Shown: positions 36,851 to 47,771 of the stretch, in pieces
Position numbering within the stretch: position 1 is the stretch's first letter
Layout of the letters: the number at the start of each line of letters is the position of its first letter
Origin: Psilocybe azurescens
Taxonomy: Eukaryota; Basidiomycota; Agaricomycetes; Agaricales; Agrocybaceae
Direction of reading: 5' to 3'
Assembly (NCBI GenBank): GCA_023853785.1
Contig: JAJIRX010000884.1
Span: forward strand, 50,930-114,929
DNA: 64,000 nucleotides
Made by a program: the position numbers and the translations under genes
Notes under the pieces: generated by a model
What the model was told of the DNA's origin: nothing
Databases searched by the model: none
What the model saw: only the letters and a program-made list of their open reading frames with translations

Positions 36851-37089
36851 TAAATTAAACCGCATCCACCATCCACCAGCCATCCTCCACCACTCCCCAC
36901 TCCCTATCCCACCCTACGCATCCACCACCATGATTACGGCCAGATTTAGCAAGCTCCCAACGAGAAAGAAGGGAAAGGGAAGGGAAGGAGGAGAGGAGAG
37001 GGATGCGAAATAGAAATATAGGCGTTGAGGTGGCGAAGGCGAAAGCGGTGGGCAGGGCATGTCGAGTGTGCAGAAGGAGATGTCGGATG

Positions 37090-37130
37090 TCGGATATCGA
37101 TGTCAATGTCAATGTCATGTCGATGTCGAT
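37090..37130. repeat. Short TGTCGA/TGTCAA tandem repeat
   Basis: Slipped units of TGTCGATGTCAATGTC type. The equivalent stretch at about 56,950 is shorter. Confidence 0.6.
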
Positions 37131-37139
37131 TATTTTATT

Positions 37140-38236
37140 TATTTATGGCAGATCACCTGCAACTGCCATCATGATCCCTGAGCCCTTCCCAATCACACCA
37201 GAAAGGTCCGCTGCGACAGAGAGCAAGCTCAGATGGCCCCGCCAAATGCAGCCACCGTCGGGATGACGTGCTACTTTAACCACCAAGGTCCGCCCGAACC
37301 GAGTCACCAGCATCTGCAGCACAAAGAACATACTGCTCGTCAACGTGCTCTGCAGCATGATCACGCCTTCGAACTTGCTCCCGCGGCCAATGTTCACGGT
37401 GGTAGGCAAGAACGCCTTCCAAACGATAGACTCGTAGATATTTGTCTCGATGAACAGGTTGATGTCCGATCCGAGACCGTACCCTTTCTGCAGGGGCTCG
37501 TCCAGGAGGATGACTATCAGCGCCACAAAATGACTATCAGCGCCACGAAGATGAGCTGGATGATAAGAAACAGCAGACCCCAGTGCCAAGGTCGGATGGC
37601 TGGCCGTACAGCCCTGTAAGGACATAGACAGGGCTTGGCCGAGCGCGATAATGAGAGTAATGACTACAAAATTTTAATCAGTACGTGTGCTTCTTTGGAC
37701 GTGTGCATATACATATATGAAGACATTGGAAAATAGGAAGAGAAAGGCGCGGGTAGAGAAAGGTTGGGATATACACGACATAAGACGACACAACACTCAC
37801 ATTTATGGGCACCACTGAACAACGCCCGATCCTCCTAAAGACTGAATTCCACATCGATAAGGTTCATACCCGACAAATGGTGCATGATCATTCCAGATGT
37901 GATAATAGGCGCAATACCGAGCTGCGTTCCATCAGCATTCCGTGGTTAGAGGCCAGGATGACCCACATCCAGTACAGCGGGTCGGAGGAGTCGGAGGAGA
38001 TGATACCGTACAGGGGCACTTGCAAGCACGCCAGGAGGACAAGGAGTGTTACTGTTTCCGCCGTTCATAGTACCTTTTGGTTGAATGCGACCGTGTGATA
38101 CAAGGGTCAGTCCATGTTGTGGGTTTAAATGCAGGGAAACGTACTTTGCGATCGGGTGAGGAAAATTCTGGTAGTATGGGTAAAAAGGCCAGACGAGATC
38201 GAGGAACCGTACGCGCAAGCCAAAGCCCTCGCACAT
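37140..38236 (-). pseudogene. SEC61-alpha relic with internal deletions (copy 3)
   Basis: The N-terminal side gives RFLDLVWPF. The next exon gives [17 protein letters not shown]. Further down come [69 protein letters not shown] and [17 protein letters not shown]. These are ordered Sec61-alpha landmarks. The stretch between EFEG and MLQSAL and much of the C-terminal part is missing, giving an artificially continuous frame (37143-37625). A local duplication of GACTATCAGCGCCAC lies at 37,510-37,550. Confidence 0.85.
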
Positions 38237-38620
38237 CCTACGCCTGTCGCGGTTATGCCCTCTTCCTCCTCTCCCTCACGTCCCTCGTCGTCGTCATCTT
38301 CATCAAATGCATACGCCTATTTGCATCCGCCGTGCTGCTAGCGCATCACATCCTTGGACCTCAAAGTGCTCGTGTACCTCTACCGCATGGTCATATACGA
38401 TGTCGAGAAGCGGTACAGAGCCGAGATGGCGCGATTGAAGGGCTTCTTGAGGATGCAGGGTGTGTCGGAGGCCGAACTCGATTTTCAGTTCTTCGAGGTG
38501 TCGCGTGGTGCGTGTGGCTGAGGTCGTGTGCGCGAGCTGAGGATGATGAGGCACAGGCTGGTGACGAAGATGTGTGGGGATGGGTGACAGGGAGGTTGGC
38601 CGTTGATCGTTGATCCGTGA
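38237..38620 (+). pseudogene. Module U relic, copy 4 (5' part)
   Basis: It reads DLKVLVYLYRMVIYDVEKRY then RLKGFLRMQGVSEAELDFQ in one frame, the clearest N-terminal U block. It is preceded by a hydrophobic leader LFLLSLTSLVVVIFIK. It is divergent from the SEC61-alpha relic. Family not recognised. Confidence 0.5.
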
Positions 38621-38649
38621 CGTCGTGAATTAACATTGATCTGATCGTG

Positions 38650-38995
38650 ACAAGTAGCAAAGATAAGATAAGATGGTGGGGTCACGTCAGTACGAGCAAA
38701 TACGGCACGCTCTCTTTGTCGTCTGAGCGGCCCATCCTATCCTCGCCTCCTCTGCCACTCACGCTTGTCCCCACAGCATAGTTCCAACGCCGCTCGTGCT
38801 GCCCACATTATATATCCGCATTTCTGTTCCATCTTTTTTTATACTACACTCCACCAAATAACACGCGCAGTAAAGAGCTATACGCCGAAGCCTACCATCC
38901 AAGTTGGACTGGATTCAGAATCAGGTTCAAATATCGTCTCTTTTGCCTCACGTCTTTGGTCCTCCGCTTTGGTTGGCATATGAGTAGATTATAAA
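38650..38995. repeat. Module E, copy 5
   Basis: Near-parallel to 30.43-30.89 kb: CACGCGCAGTAAAGAGC, GGACTGGATTCAGAA, CTCCGCTTTGGTTGG. Confidence 0.5.
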
Positions 38996-39500
38996 AAATC
39001 TCCATCGGCCAAAATCGCAAGAACTGGAGTCAGGTAAGTTGTAAACGCGTCGGTAGTGTCGAAGATCACCAAATCAACTCCTCTACTTAGCGTCACTCCT
39101 GATTTCACTTGCGGCATTGCCATCGTCGAGTATGTTAGCGGTCTATCACTGGGTGTAACAATGTACACCACTAATTCTTTTGTTAGCGTGAATATATTCA
39201 ACTCGACAAATATACCACTGTCGCCTAACAATTCATCTACTACTGTAAATTTCATTCTTCATCTGAAGCATTGCGTTCACTCTAAATAAAACTCGGACAG
39301 TCCAGGGAGCCGTGACCCAAGGTATCATTCAGACGAATCCCAGTGTCAAATAAGCATGTCATTCTGACCTCAATATTTAGCGACCGCATGCTCTGACCTC
39401 ACCGGTCCTCTTGATGATGAGTAATATAATGCGCCTGATTTTCCACAGACAAAACAAGCTCACCTGTGGTTTCTGGGTGCTGACTGCACCTCAGGGGTTG
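38996..39500 (+). pseudogene. DUF4360 gene B copy, exons 3 (end) to 8 (start), introns retained
   Basis: It aligns colinearly to about 10,600-11,110 of gene B: CATCGGCCAAAATCGCAAGA, a GTAAGTTG donor, the CTACTTAGCGTC acceptor, GTGACCCAAGGT, TAGCGACCGCA-GCTCTGACC, and CACAGACAAAACAAGCT. Codons are altered (for example the KNC block has lost most of its sequence). Retained introns show duplication at the DNA level. It is embedded between E and U modules. Confidence 0.88.
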
Positions 39501-39880
39501 GTCGTGACATGCCGCGATCACGTGGCAGAATAAGAATGATCAACGGAAAAAAGAGTCAGCTTGAATTGGCTGCTGTATCACGTCTGCGCTGATGTCACTG
39601 CTATTCCTCAACTATTCCTCTTCTCAATCCCCTAACCATGACCCCATCCTCTTTTCTATATAGCTATGAGTCTCTGGACATTATTTACCACTATTCAGTT
39701 GCTCGAGGCGCTGGGTGTGATGTTGGTGATCAGGCATTGCAAGAGAAGGGTGGTCAAGAAGAGGAGGACCGGGACGAGAGCGATGGGGATGACACCTCTT
39801 GTCCGAGCTTAAGTTCGGGTACCAACTCGAGTATCAGTTGCCTTCATTCAACTCTCGCCCCTTCCTCCTCCACTCTTGCT
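39501..39880. other. Unassigned array sequence
   Basis: No recognised gene. A plus frame from 39638 runs through acidic low-complexity sequence and is not supported. Confidence 0.4.
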
Positions 39881-40240
39881 TGTCCCAAACGCATCAAGCC
39901 AACGCTTCCCCATGCTACCTTTTATGCGGTTCTGCTAATGAAGCACGGCGTAACGCTAACGTTGCGAAAAGCTTTCGACGATGTCGGGTCCTATTACAAT
40001 GAGTCCAAAGCTAATGGTAATGTCAGTATCAAACGGGGCATGAGGTGAAGATTGTGGACTTGGGCGTGGGCTGTGGCCGCAGCTGAGGATAAAGATGGGA
40101 ATAGTTCTGTGCTGGAGGAAAAATATAATTTGTTTTCGGGTAGGCCGAAATGGATTATTGATCGAAGATTTTTTCCTTTCGAGTCGTGCGTATGTGCGTT
40201 CCTGATTCCTCGCCTGTGTGATTTTATAAGCCTTTTAATA
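39881..40240 (+). pseudogene. Module U relic, copy 5 (3' part only)
   Basis: CGACGATGTCGGGTCC, AAGCTAATGG and GACTTGGGCGTGGGCTG parallel the U tail at 18,020-18,115. It is heavily decayed. Confidence 0.35.
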
Positions 40241-40559
40241 CATCCCTCCCACTCACCTCCGTCTTTTCCTTTTCTCTCCACATAGGACTTGCCACCTCCT
40301 GTTCACGCTTTGTTCACAGTCCATCTAAGGTTTATTTCTATTCTCTCTATTCCTCATTCCCCGCCTCTCTGACCTTCGCGGCACTTAAAACTCAAAACCT
40401 TACTCAGAGAGCTAATGTCTGTTATTGGAGCTTCTCACGCGGGGTTCATCTCATTATCCTCCCTGATTCCGCGTCGATTTTATTGCCAAACACCTTCTGT
40501 TTCTAGTTGACCATATTTGGTTTCATGCACTTCTTTCGCTTTGACGTTGTTCGTGCTGC
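40241..40559. other. Unassigned array sequence
   Basis: It contains CTCAGAGAGCTAATGTCTG shared with 27,610-27,630. No gene is seen. Confidence 0.35.
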
Positions 40560-41270
40560 GTCTATTCAGTTTTTCATGGGCGCTTCTTCGGATTGACGAT
40601 GATGACATCACTGGCACGATTTTGACTTTGACTGCGATTGTGGCCTCAGATTTGAAGCTCTAAGTATCGCCGTGGATCTGGAATACACGTCTCTGGTTCT
40701 TAAAATCAGAACTTAAGTCGCTTTTGCCGCTCCCCCCTTGTCAAGGAAGATGAAGACGCCGCTAACGCTAACGCTACTGCCGAGGATGACGATGTCTACC
40801 ACACCTTCCCCCTTTCAACAGCATACCCTCCTGCGCCGAGCGCAGACAGCTCATTGCAAATCTCTAAGCGCGATCCGGCTGAAGGGATTTTTGAGGATGC
40901 AGGGTGCGCCGGAGGCCGTGCTTGATGTGGAGTTCTTCGAGGATAGGCGGCTGATAAAAAAGTCAAGCGCGAGATACGCGTGATCCAGCTCGGGCTGCAA
41001 GAACCAGCTCCCTCCATCCCTGCTCCGTCCCCTAATGGCGCTCAGGTACCCGCCCGCCCGATCCAATCCTCCCCTCCACCACACTCCCCCCGAACCCGTG
41101 TGTGTCCGAGTCGGTAGGCCAGTGCCCCGCTATCCTGCCCGCATGATATATGATTTCTTTGCTGCTCATGAAGTATCGCGTGATGCCTGCATGCTAGGGG
41201 GTTTGGCGGCATTGGTTCTGGTGGTTGCAATGGAAAAATGATTAGGGAGTGGTTTAAGGAGAGAGCTGAG
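40560..41270 (+). pseudogene. Module U relic, copy 6
   Basis: TTCGGATTGACGATGATGAC, LTLTAIVAS, GTGGATCTGGAATACACG, the ACGCTAACGCTACTGCC block, RLKGFLRMQGAPEAVLDVEF and the C-terminal region follow in the order seen at 17.4-18.1 kb. A stop interrupts after the ASDLKL block. Confidence 0.45.
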
Positions 41271-42140
41271 GCGGTGTGCATAGGCACACCTTATGCTCGT
41301 CCACACCCATACGCTTGACACGGCACCCGCACCTCTAGCCTCACGCTCATGCTTAGCTTAACACCCGCACAATGCTCACCGCGCATTGAAAATCCCACCA
41401 TTCGGATTCTATTGCATTCAAGCGTGCTATGGGTCTTCTTATGCCTCATTCCCACATTCCCACCTACACTTTAACTACGAGCTATGTGCTATACAGGATG
41501 TGGATATCACCACAATTATGCCACCACATGCAAACCATGCACCACCCTACCCATTTATCGTGCCCCCTCTTGTCTCCTGTGCTCGCTGTTGACTCTTGGT
41601 GAGGAGACGGTCTTGTCTAGGAGCTAGGGCTGACGCCAATTTGAGATCTGGCTCGAGGGAACACGACGACGACGATATTATTGAGAAAATTCAACACATG
41701 ATAATGGCCCACATCCCCACATACAGGCAGGCAGGTAGGCAACCAACGAAAACGTGCCGGGAGCATTTTCTCGTACTGATACTGTACTGTAAATAAAATG
41801 CATATATACATAGCTATATAGCGAAACTTTAGGGTATAGAATACTCGCGACGTGATACAAGTATCATTGAGATAACTTTGAAGAAGAACCGAGCGCATCA
41901 GCCTTGGGTCTGAATGGTGATCACTGATTCGAGGCTCGTGCCGTGTGCAAAGAATGTATGGTCGTGCATATGCGAACCGGACGATTAAAGTGGAGGCTAC
42001 TCTTTACCTTATTACCGTCTTCCGGTTTGAATATCATTGATAATTTCACCATATTGTGGTACATTCTACGCTAGTGCATTACCCTTGCACGCTAACACCA
42101 CATCAAAGCATCACCTCTGAATATACGCGTACGCTCGAAC
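41271..42140. repeat. Module R, copy 4
   Basis: R landmarks are ACTTTAACTACGAGCTATG, ACATACAGGCAGGCAGGTAG and ACATTCTACGCTAGTGCATT. It overlaps the variable 3' end of NACHT copy 3. Confidence 0.6.
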
Positions 42141-44763
42141 TATGTATTCCCGTATGGCTGACCCCTTTGCCCGCGGGCTCCTGCAGATCCTCGTCATTCG
42201 AAAGAATGGATTCATCGATATAAATAAGCCGGCGCATTATGTTATTATCATCTAGGTCATCGGCTGCGAAACAATTAAGAACCTTGTCATTTGGATATCG
42301 TGTCCAGTCGATGATAATTTTGCACGGTAAAGGGATCGACCCTTTGAATTTGAGCAAATAGTTGCGGACTGCTCCGAACAAGGTCTGTACCCGACGGCGC
42401 ACATTGGCTCCTGGTCTTCCTAGTTTGAGGGTAAGGTTCTGTTTGCCGAGCGCATTGACCAGCTCGGCCGAGTACTCGGCCTTCGACAACATGAATGCAA
42501 AAGCATCCCAGATGAAGTCCCACTCGCTTCCTCGATATTGGCGCAGAAAAATGTACTTTGCCCAATCCCAAGCCCTGACTGCAAACTCCACCACGAACAC
42601 TGCAGCCGTAGTATACATAGATTGATCTACACCATGTGGTCCTGCTCGTGACGGGTCATTTAGAAATGCCCTTGCCATCCGTAGGTATGGGGTACCAGTT
42701 ATGGAGTAAAGGTCGTACCATGGAGGTTGTCGTCGCACACTGTCCACCTCGCTTTGATTGAATGAAGTAGAAAAAAGAAATCGGGTGAAGAAGCCGAGAG
42801 GTCAGCTGCTAATGAGTCTGACAGAACCCAAAATGTCTCTATAGGGACTACTTCATAGGATTCGAGTATTCCGCCTGCACAGACGGCAGACCAAAAAATC
42901 AGGCAAGGGCTCATAGGAATCAATGCCAAGGAGTCGCGTAAATTTTGATCCAAGATACCTCGATGGTGGAGATAGAGCTCTTCCGTTTGGCTAAATTCCT
43001 TGATTTGGAATAAAATACGTTGATTCCAATATCTTTAAGAAAGAAGACATACCGACGTTTGCAGAAAGTCCAGAAACATAGCAGGGTCCTCATTCAAAGG
43101 TCTGCGATATTTGAAAGATGCGAGTGCATAAGTGGTCCAGTGCTGAATATAGGGCACCTTGAAAAATTTCTCCCGAAGAGTGGTGTTGTCATGCAGAGAG
43201 CCTGCCAGTCGAAGATGTTTCAAGAGTGACCGGTATGCAAAATTAAGCGGCGGTGTCTCTATGTGGAATGCTAAATGTGACATAAACTGGAGCTCAGAAT
43301 AAATCTGTAAGAGAGCGGATAACGCTTACATTCAATGGCAAAAATACAAAAATGCGCAGCTTCCTCATGCTTTTTATTGGGATTAATGAAAAATTGACAA
43401 GACCGGGTCGGATCTACAAGGAAGTCACTGAATGAGGCATGAAAAATTTGATGGGCTTGTTGTTATCTGAGGCATCCACTACCGACAACAGGTCAATGAG
43501 GAGGAGCTGAACAGTACCCGGGGTAAGTTGCATAAAATTCTCTAGATCATTGACTCCCAGAGGTTTAAGGTAGTCATTAGTCAATACAAAAGCCACACCT
43601 AGAATTCGCAAGACTGCTTTCACGTCTTCCACGTCAGACAGAATATTGATGTATAGAGCATCAAGTTGGGCATATGGTCTATCGTCATTGACTGGAAGGA
43701 GACCTTGAATAACTTTGAGGCGATCGAGCGGATTATGTCGAGGAGAGGACACGTATCTAATGACCGTGGCTGCATAGATGAATTGACCTGATGATTTTTC
43801 AACCAATTCGGCGATGTCTTCCTCCAATGGCCATGAATCTGGAAGATAGGCACGCATGATGTGCTTCTCTCGTATGTCGTGAAACGAGTCTGTCAGATAT
43901 AGCTTGATGTCCTCGTTGGGCTGGTATGTGTCGTCGAGTGCAAGACGAAATGTCAGAGTGTGGAGATGGCCGACAGAAAATGATGTGGTGAGATGATACT
44001 CTGGTCGGCTGGCAATGAGAAATTTGAAGGGGAGAGCCAGGCGATGATGTTGGAGTGTATTTGAGATGGTATTTACAATGGTGTTCTGCATGTCCGCTCC
44101 GTTACATTCGTCGAGACCATCTATGATGATTAGTTTCGGAAACGGTTTCGCCGATGCGAAGCGTCCAGCACTGGAAAGCTGAAGAAGAGGATCGAGGAAC
44201 AATGTGCGAAATTGTGTTTCAAAATTGAGCTGAAAGATGGCCGGATTGTTGTTGATAGTTGCTTCAACTATTGGCCGAGATTCAGGAATGCGTAGCCATA
44301 ATTGGTAGGCCAAAGTCGCAACGAAAGCCTTTTCGCTGTTTCGCCTGGAATCAGACCTAGAGAAAAAGAAACTGGCGAGAAGGACATTCTTATCGGCACA
44401 TCGTTCTGCGAATGTCTGTGCGATAGCCGATTTCCCTGCACCTGCCGGACCATAGAGCCAAAGCACCAAATTATCCCATCCAAACACCCCAATAAACCAA
44501 TCCATGAGCTTCTGAAGCACGGCTGTACGAGTGTTTGGGTGGCATTTGGGTGGGTCGAATCTCTCGCCTGAGTTGTGGAGCGCGCCCAGAGATGATGTCT
44601 TCAGCAGTCGTTTCATGGCTGCACTCATGCATTGATTTTATTTGAGGATAATCAACAGAGAATAAGATAGCCACATACATTCAGACGATTGAGCCTGATG
44701 ATGCTCATGGTGCTCGATTAATGTTCCTCCATGTATCAAGACATTGTTTGAATTTCGGAACAT
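42103..44763 (-). CDS. NACHT NTPase (NLR-like), copy 3, the least damaged copy
   Basis: Four exons: 44679-44763, 43330-44618, 43053-43270, 42103-42998, about 830 residues. Exon 1 gives MFRNSNNVLIHGGTLIEHH. Exon 2 carries ALHNSGERFDPPKCHPNTRT, Walker A GPAGAGKSAIAQT (residues ~75-90), FFFSRSDSRRNSEKA, Walker B LIIIDGLDEC, ASRPEYHLTTSFSV and QLTPGTVQLLLIDLLSVVDA. Exon 3 has LRLAGSLHDNTTLRE and VPYIQHWTTYA. Exon 4 has FWSAVCAGGILES, FLNDPSRAGPHG and RRRVQTLFGAVRNYLLKFKG. No C-terminal repeat domain is seen. STAND NTPases of this kind sense ligands and signal; the trigger here is unknown. The T5 run that is short in copies 1, 2 and 4 is intact here (44363-44367). Only two shifts remain, at A5 43442-43446 and A6 42771-42776, each one base short. 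If these are artefacts the gene is functional; otherwise it is truncated within the NACHT part. Confidence 0.75.
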
Positions 44764-45240
44764 CGTACAGGCAACTAACTGATGTCCGTTACGACTGAGC
44801 GCAGAGGATGGTGGTGTGTCTCTTAGATCTTGGTTGAGGGGGTAAGAAAGCTTGATTTATGGCTTTCAAGGGGAAACAAATCGAATACGATGATAACACA
44901 TGGAACGGTGTTCATGAGATCTGGCATACTCAAAAACAACATTGCTTTCATTAGTGTTTTTTTCACATGCACAGCTTCCTCGTTATTTTAGGATCGCAGC
45001 TAACACTGCTTACTTGTCGGTGAATATTGAAAGGATTGCAGAAACATTTTATCGTTGAAGGCGATGATCATAGCACTTCTCGATATTTCACACCCTTATC
45101 TCTCAGCACATAGCTGGCGGTTAAATTTGACTATACAATTGACCGAAATAATCCAATTGGCTGCAGTATAATTGACATTGAGTTGCGAAGCTCAAAATGG
45201 AGCTTAACATCTTGCCACAGCGCGACAATGCGGAGGGGAA
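44764..45240. other. 5' flank of NACHT copy 3
   Basis: It contains the shared CGTTATTTTAGGATCG block (about 44,980) also seen upstream of other copies. No gene is seen. Confidence 0.4.
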
Positions 45241-46765
45241 GCTACCCAGCTATAGACACATGAGTGGTCCAGACTCCAGAGAACGCCATATAACCATCAA
45301 AATCCCTGTGCTGCTCCCAATCGCACCGGAAAGGTCCACCGCCATAGCGAGCAAGCCGAGGATTGCGCCGCCGAAAGCAGCCGCGGTTGGGATGACCCGC
45401 TTCGGCTCCTTGTATATCGAGCCTTCGCGGTGGCCGGTCATGACCTGGTTGGTGCGGGAGGGAATTAGCATCCAGGTCAAAGGTTAAATACGAATAGATA
45501 CCGAGAATAAAACAAAAGGAATGGAGCGCATTTGCTGATCCTTCAGCTGCTTCACCATATCCCGAGGCCCACTCCGAGATATCGTGGTCCAGGTCCTACT
45601 GAAAAGCGCAAACGCACTCAGCATGAAGGCGATGTAGATCGCGGTATGGATCGGGTTGAGCACAGCTTCTTTGAGCGTGTGCGGTGGGACATATGTTACT
45701 CAGTATGCGATCCCGCCTGTGACGCGCAGTTGCGGGGAATCATTGAGAGGCTGCAGATCAGAGGGGAGGTAGGGGATCAAGTAAAAGAGAACGGTGATAA
45801 CATGTCAGACAAAATCCCAACATCGTTAGAAAAAAGAAAAACATAAAACTAACCTCCTAAACACCTAAAATCTTAACCAACAAGTTCTGCGGGAACCGAG
45901 TTGCCAGCATCTGCAACACAATGAACATAATGCTCGTCAACGCACTCTGCCAATGTTCACTTTAGTAGGTAAGAACACTGCCAGACGATCGACTCACAGA
46001 TGTTCGTCGCAATGTACAGGTTGACCCCCAATCCAAGACCGTGCCATTCTGCAGGAGCTCGTTCAGGAGAATCAAGATGAGAGCGGCAACGATGGGCTGG
46101 ATGACAGGCAACAGGCAGACGCTCACGCCTAGGGCGGACGGCTGGCCGTAGAACCCTGTGAGCATATGGACCATGACTTGGCCGAGCGCAATGATCAGAG
46201 CGAACACTGGCAAATTCTAGTCAGTATGTGTCCTTCTTTGCGCGTGTGCATATATGGTGAAGATATTGAATAAACGGAAGAGAAGGGTACGAATGGAGGT
46301 GGGTTGGAATGTATATGACACAAGACGACACGACACTCACGTTTCTGAGCCACCACTGAACACCCTATCTTCCTTAAGACCGAAATCCACATCCATAAGG
46401 TTCGCACCCCCCGAAAGGTGCATGATCATTCCAGAAGTGATAATGGGCGTGATACCGACTTTCATGAACATTCCACGCTTAGAGGCCAGGTGCGCGCATC
46501 CAGTAGAGCAGGTCGGATGAATCGAAGGACATGATACCGTAGAGGGGCACTCGCCAGCACACCAGCAAGATAAGGAGTGTTACCGCCGTCTGTAGTACTT
46601 TTTGGTTGAACTAGACCTTGTCATATAAGGGTCAGGACGTGTTGTGTGGTGTTTAACAAAGGGAAAGGTACTTTGCAATTGGGTCAGAAAGATTCTGGTA
46701 GTATTGGTAAGCAAGGCCAGATGAGATCGGCGAGCACGAAAAGGGAGAGGCGGAGAATTAATGGG
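45241..46765 (-). pseudogene. SEC61-alpha relic, nearly full length (copy 4)
   Basis: From high to low coordinates: DLIWPCLPILPE, a GT-AG-like gap, [126 protein letters not shown] and, at 45,250-45,480, GHREGSIYKEPKRVIPTAA with AFGGAILGLLAMAVDLSGAI. This covers Sec61-alpha from N- to C-terminus. The family has ten membrane spans and forms the ER protein-conducting channel. Frame changes, in-frame stops (for example after LPESF) and loss of the central GPEFEG to NMPIM part make it non-functional. Confidence 0.9.
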
Positions 46766-47190
46766 CATGGAAGGTGGCGAGCGATCAAGAGGAGGGACCC
46801 GGACAGGTGTAAAACAAAGAACGACAAATGAGGGAATGCAGCGAAAATACCGAATGACCTAATCCATTAGTCACCACTTTCAGTGACCCAAAGCAGGTGA
46901 CCGGGCCACTCGGTCACGGTGGATCGTGGGCAGAACCGAACGCTCAAGTCAAAGCCCCCACGCATCGCTACGCCTGTCGCGTTTAAGCCCTCTTCTTCAT
47001 CCTCTCCCTCCTGTCCCTTGTCGTCGTCGTCGTCGTCAAAACCGGCGAGTCTTACTCCGATGTCTGATCCTCGCGTAGGAGATGGAAGAGGTGTGTGACC
47101 TATCGTCAATTGTGGATTGGTATGTTGGGATGGATTATTGATTGTAGGAGGGCGTGCACTGGTGCGTTCGTTGTAATTTATAAATAGCGA
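46766..47190 (+). pseudogene. Module U relic, copy 7 (5' leader fused to a tail)
   Basis: The leader CTCCTGTCCCTTGTCGTCG (about 47,010) is followed after GTCTTACTCCGATGTC by a U tail (GGGATGGATTATTGATTG). The U body is deleted. Divergent from the SEC61-alpha relic as in other units. Confidence 0.4.
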
Positions 47191-47771
47191 TTGAATCTTG
47201 ATCTTTTGGTGTTTTATTTATTTCCTTAGGTGCGCGTTCGCATCGTTCACCCGCCTCTGACTTGCCACCCCTCCCTCTGCGCTTTCACTTTGTTCTTAAA
47301 CCCCCATTTTCATTTTCAAATGACACCCTTCCATTTTATCTCCTTCCTTCACTCTATTCATCATTATGACGATCTTCCGCTTTGATTTGGCGTCCGAGTC
47401 GATTGTGTGTGTGCGCCCGCACGCCTGGGCTCATGAATTGTATGCTATTGTGCCGTGCCGCTGCCGTCTGCACCTGGAGTGAAATTTTTGGCTTATCGAG
47501 TCATCCGGATTGGAGGTTGGGTTTGGGTTTTGAACGCGCACGGTTTGTGTTGTTATGACTATTATTCTCATTTTGTTCTACTACTACACGCAAGCCCGAG
47601 TACGGAATGAAAGCGATGACATCCTCTGCGCTGTTCCGGTGTAACCGTTCTATGGACTGTGTTTGAGTTGAGTGCTGGGGTTGCTTTATGTTTATTGTTT
47701 TTCGCTAGCTGGCTTGTAACCCCTTTCACAATTATGATTTGATTTTTAATCTATGGATCTGGATTCTAGTA
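47191..47771. repeat. Module E, copy 6
   Basis: CCGCTTTGATTTGGCGTCCG (about 47,378) and TTGTGTGTGTGCGCCCGCAC. Its right edge ATTCTAGTA is the insertion target of the transposon that follows. Confidence 0.55.

Noticed and set aside
37143..37625. A 160-codon open frame that looks like a small membrane protein
   Set aside because: It is a SEC61-alpha relic in which internal deletions happen to keep the frame open; essential parts are missing.
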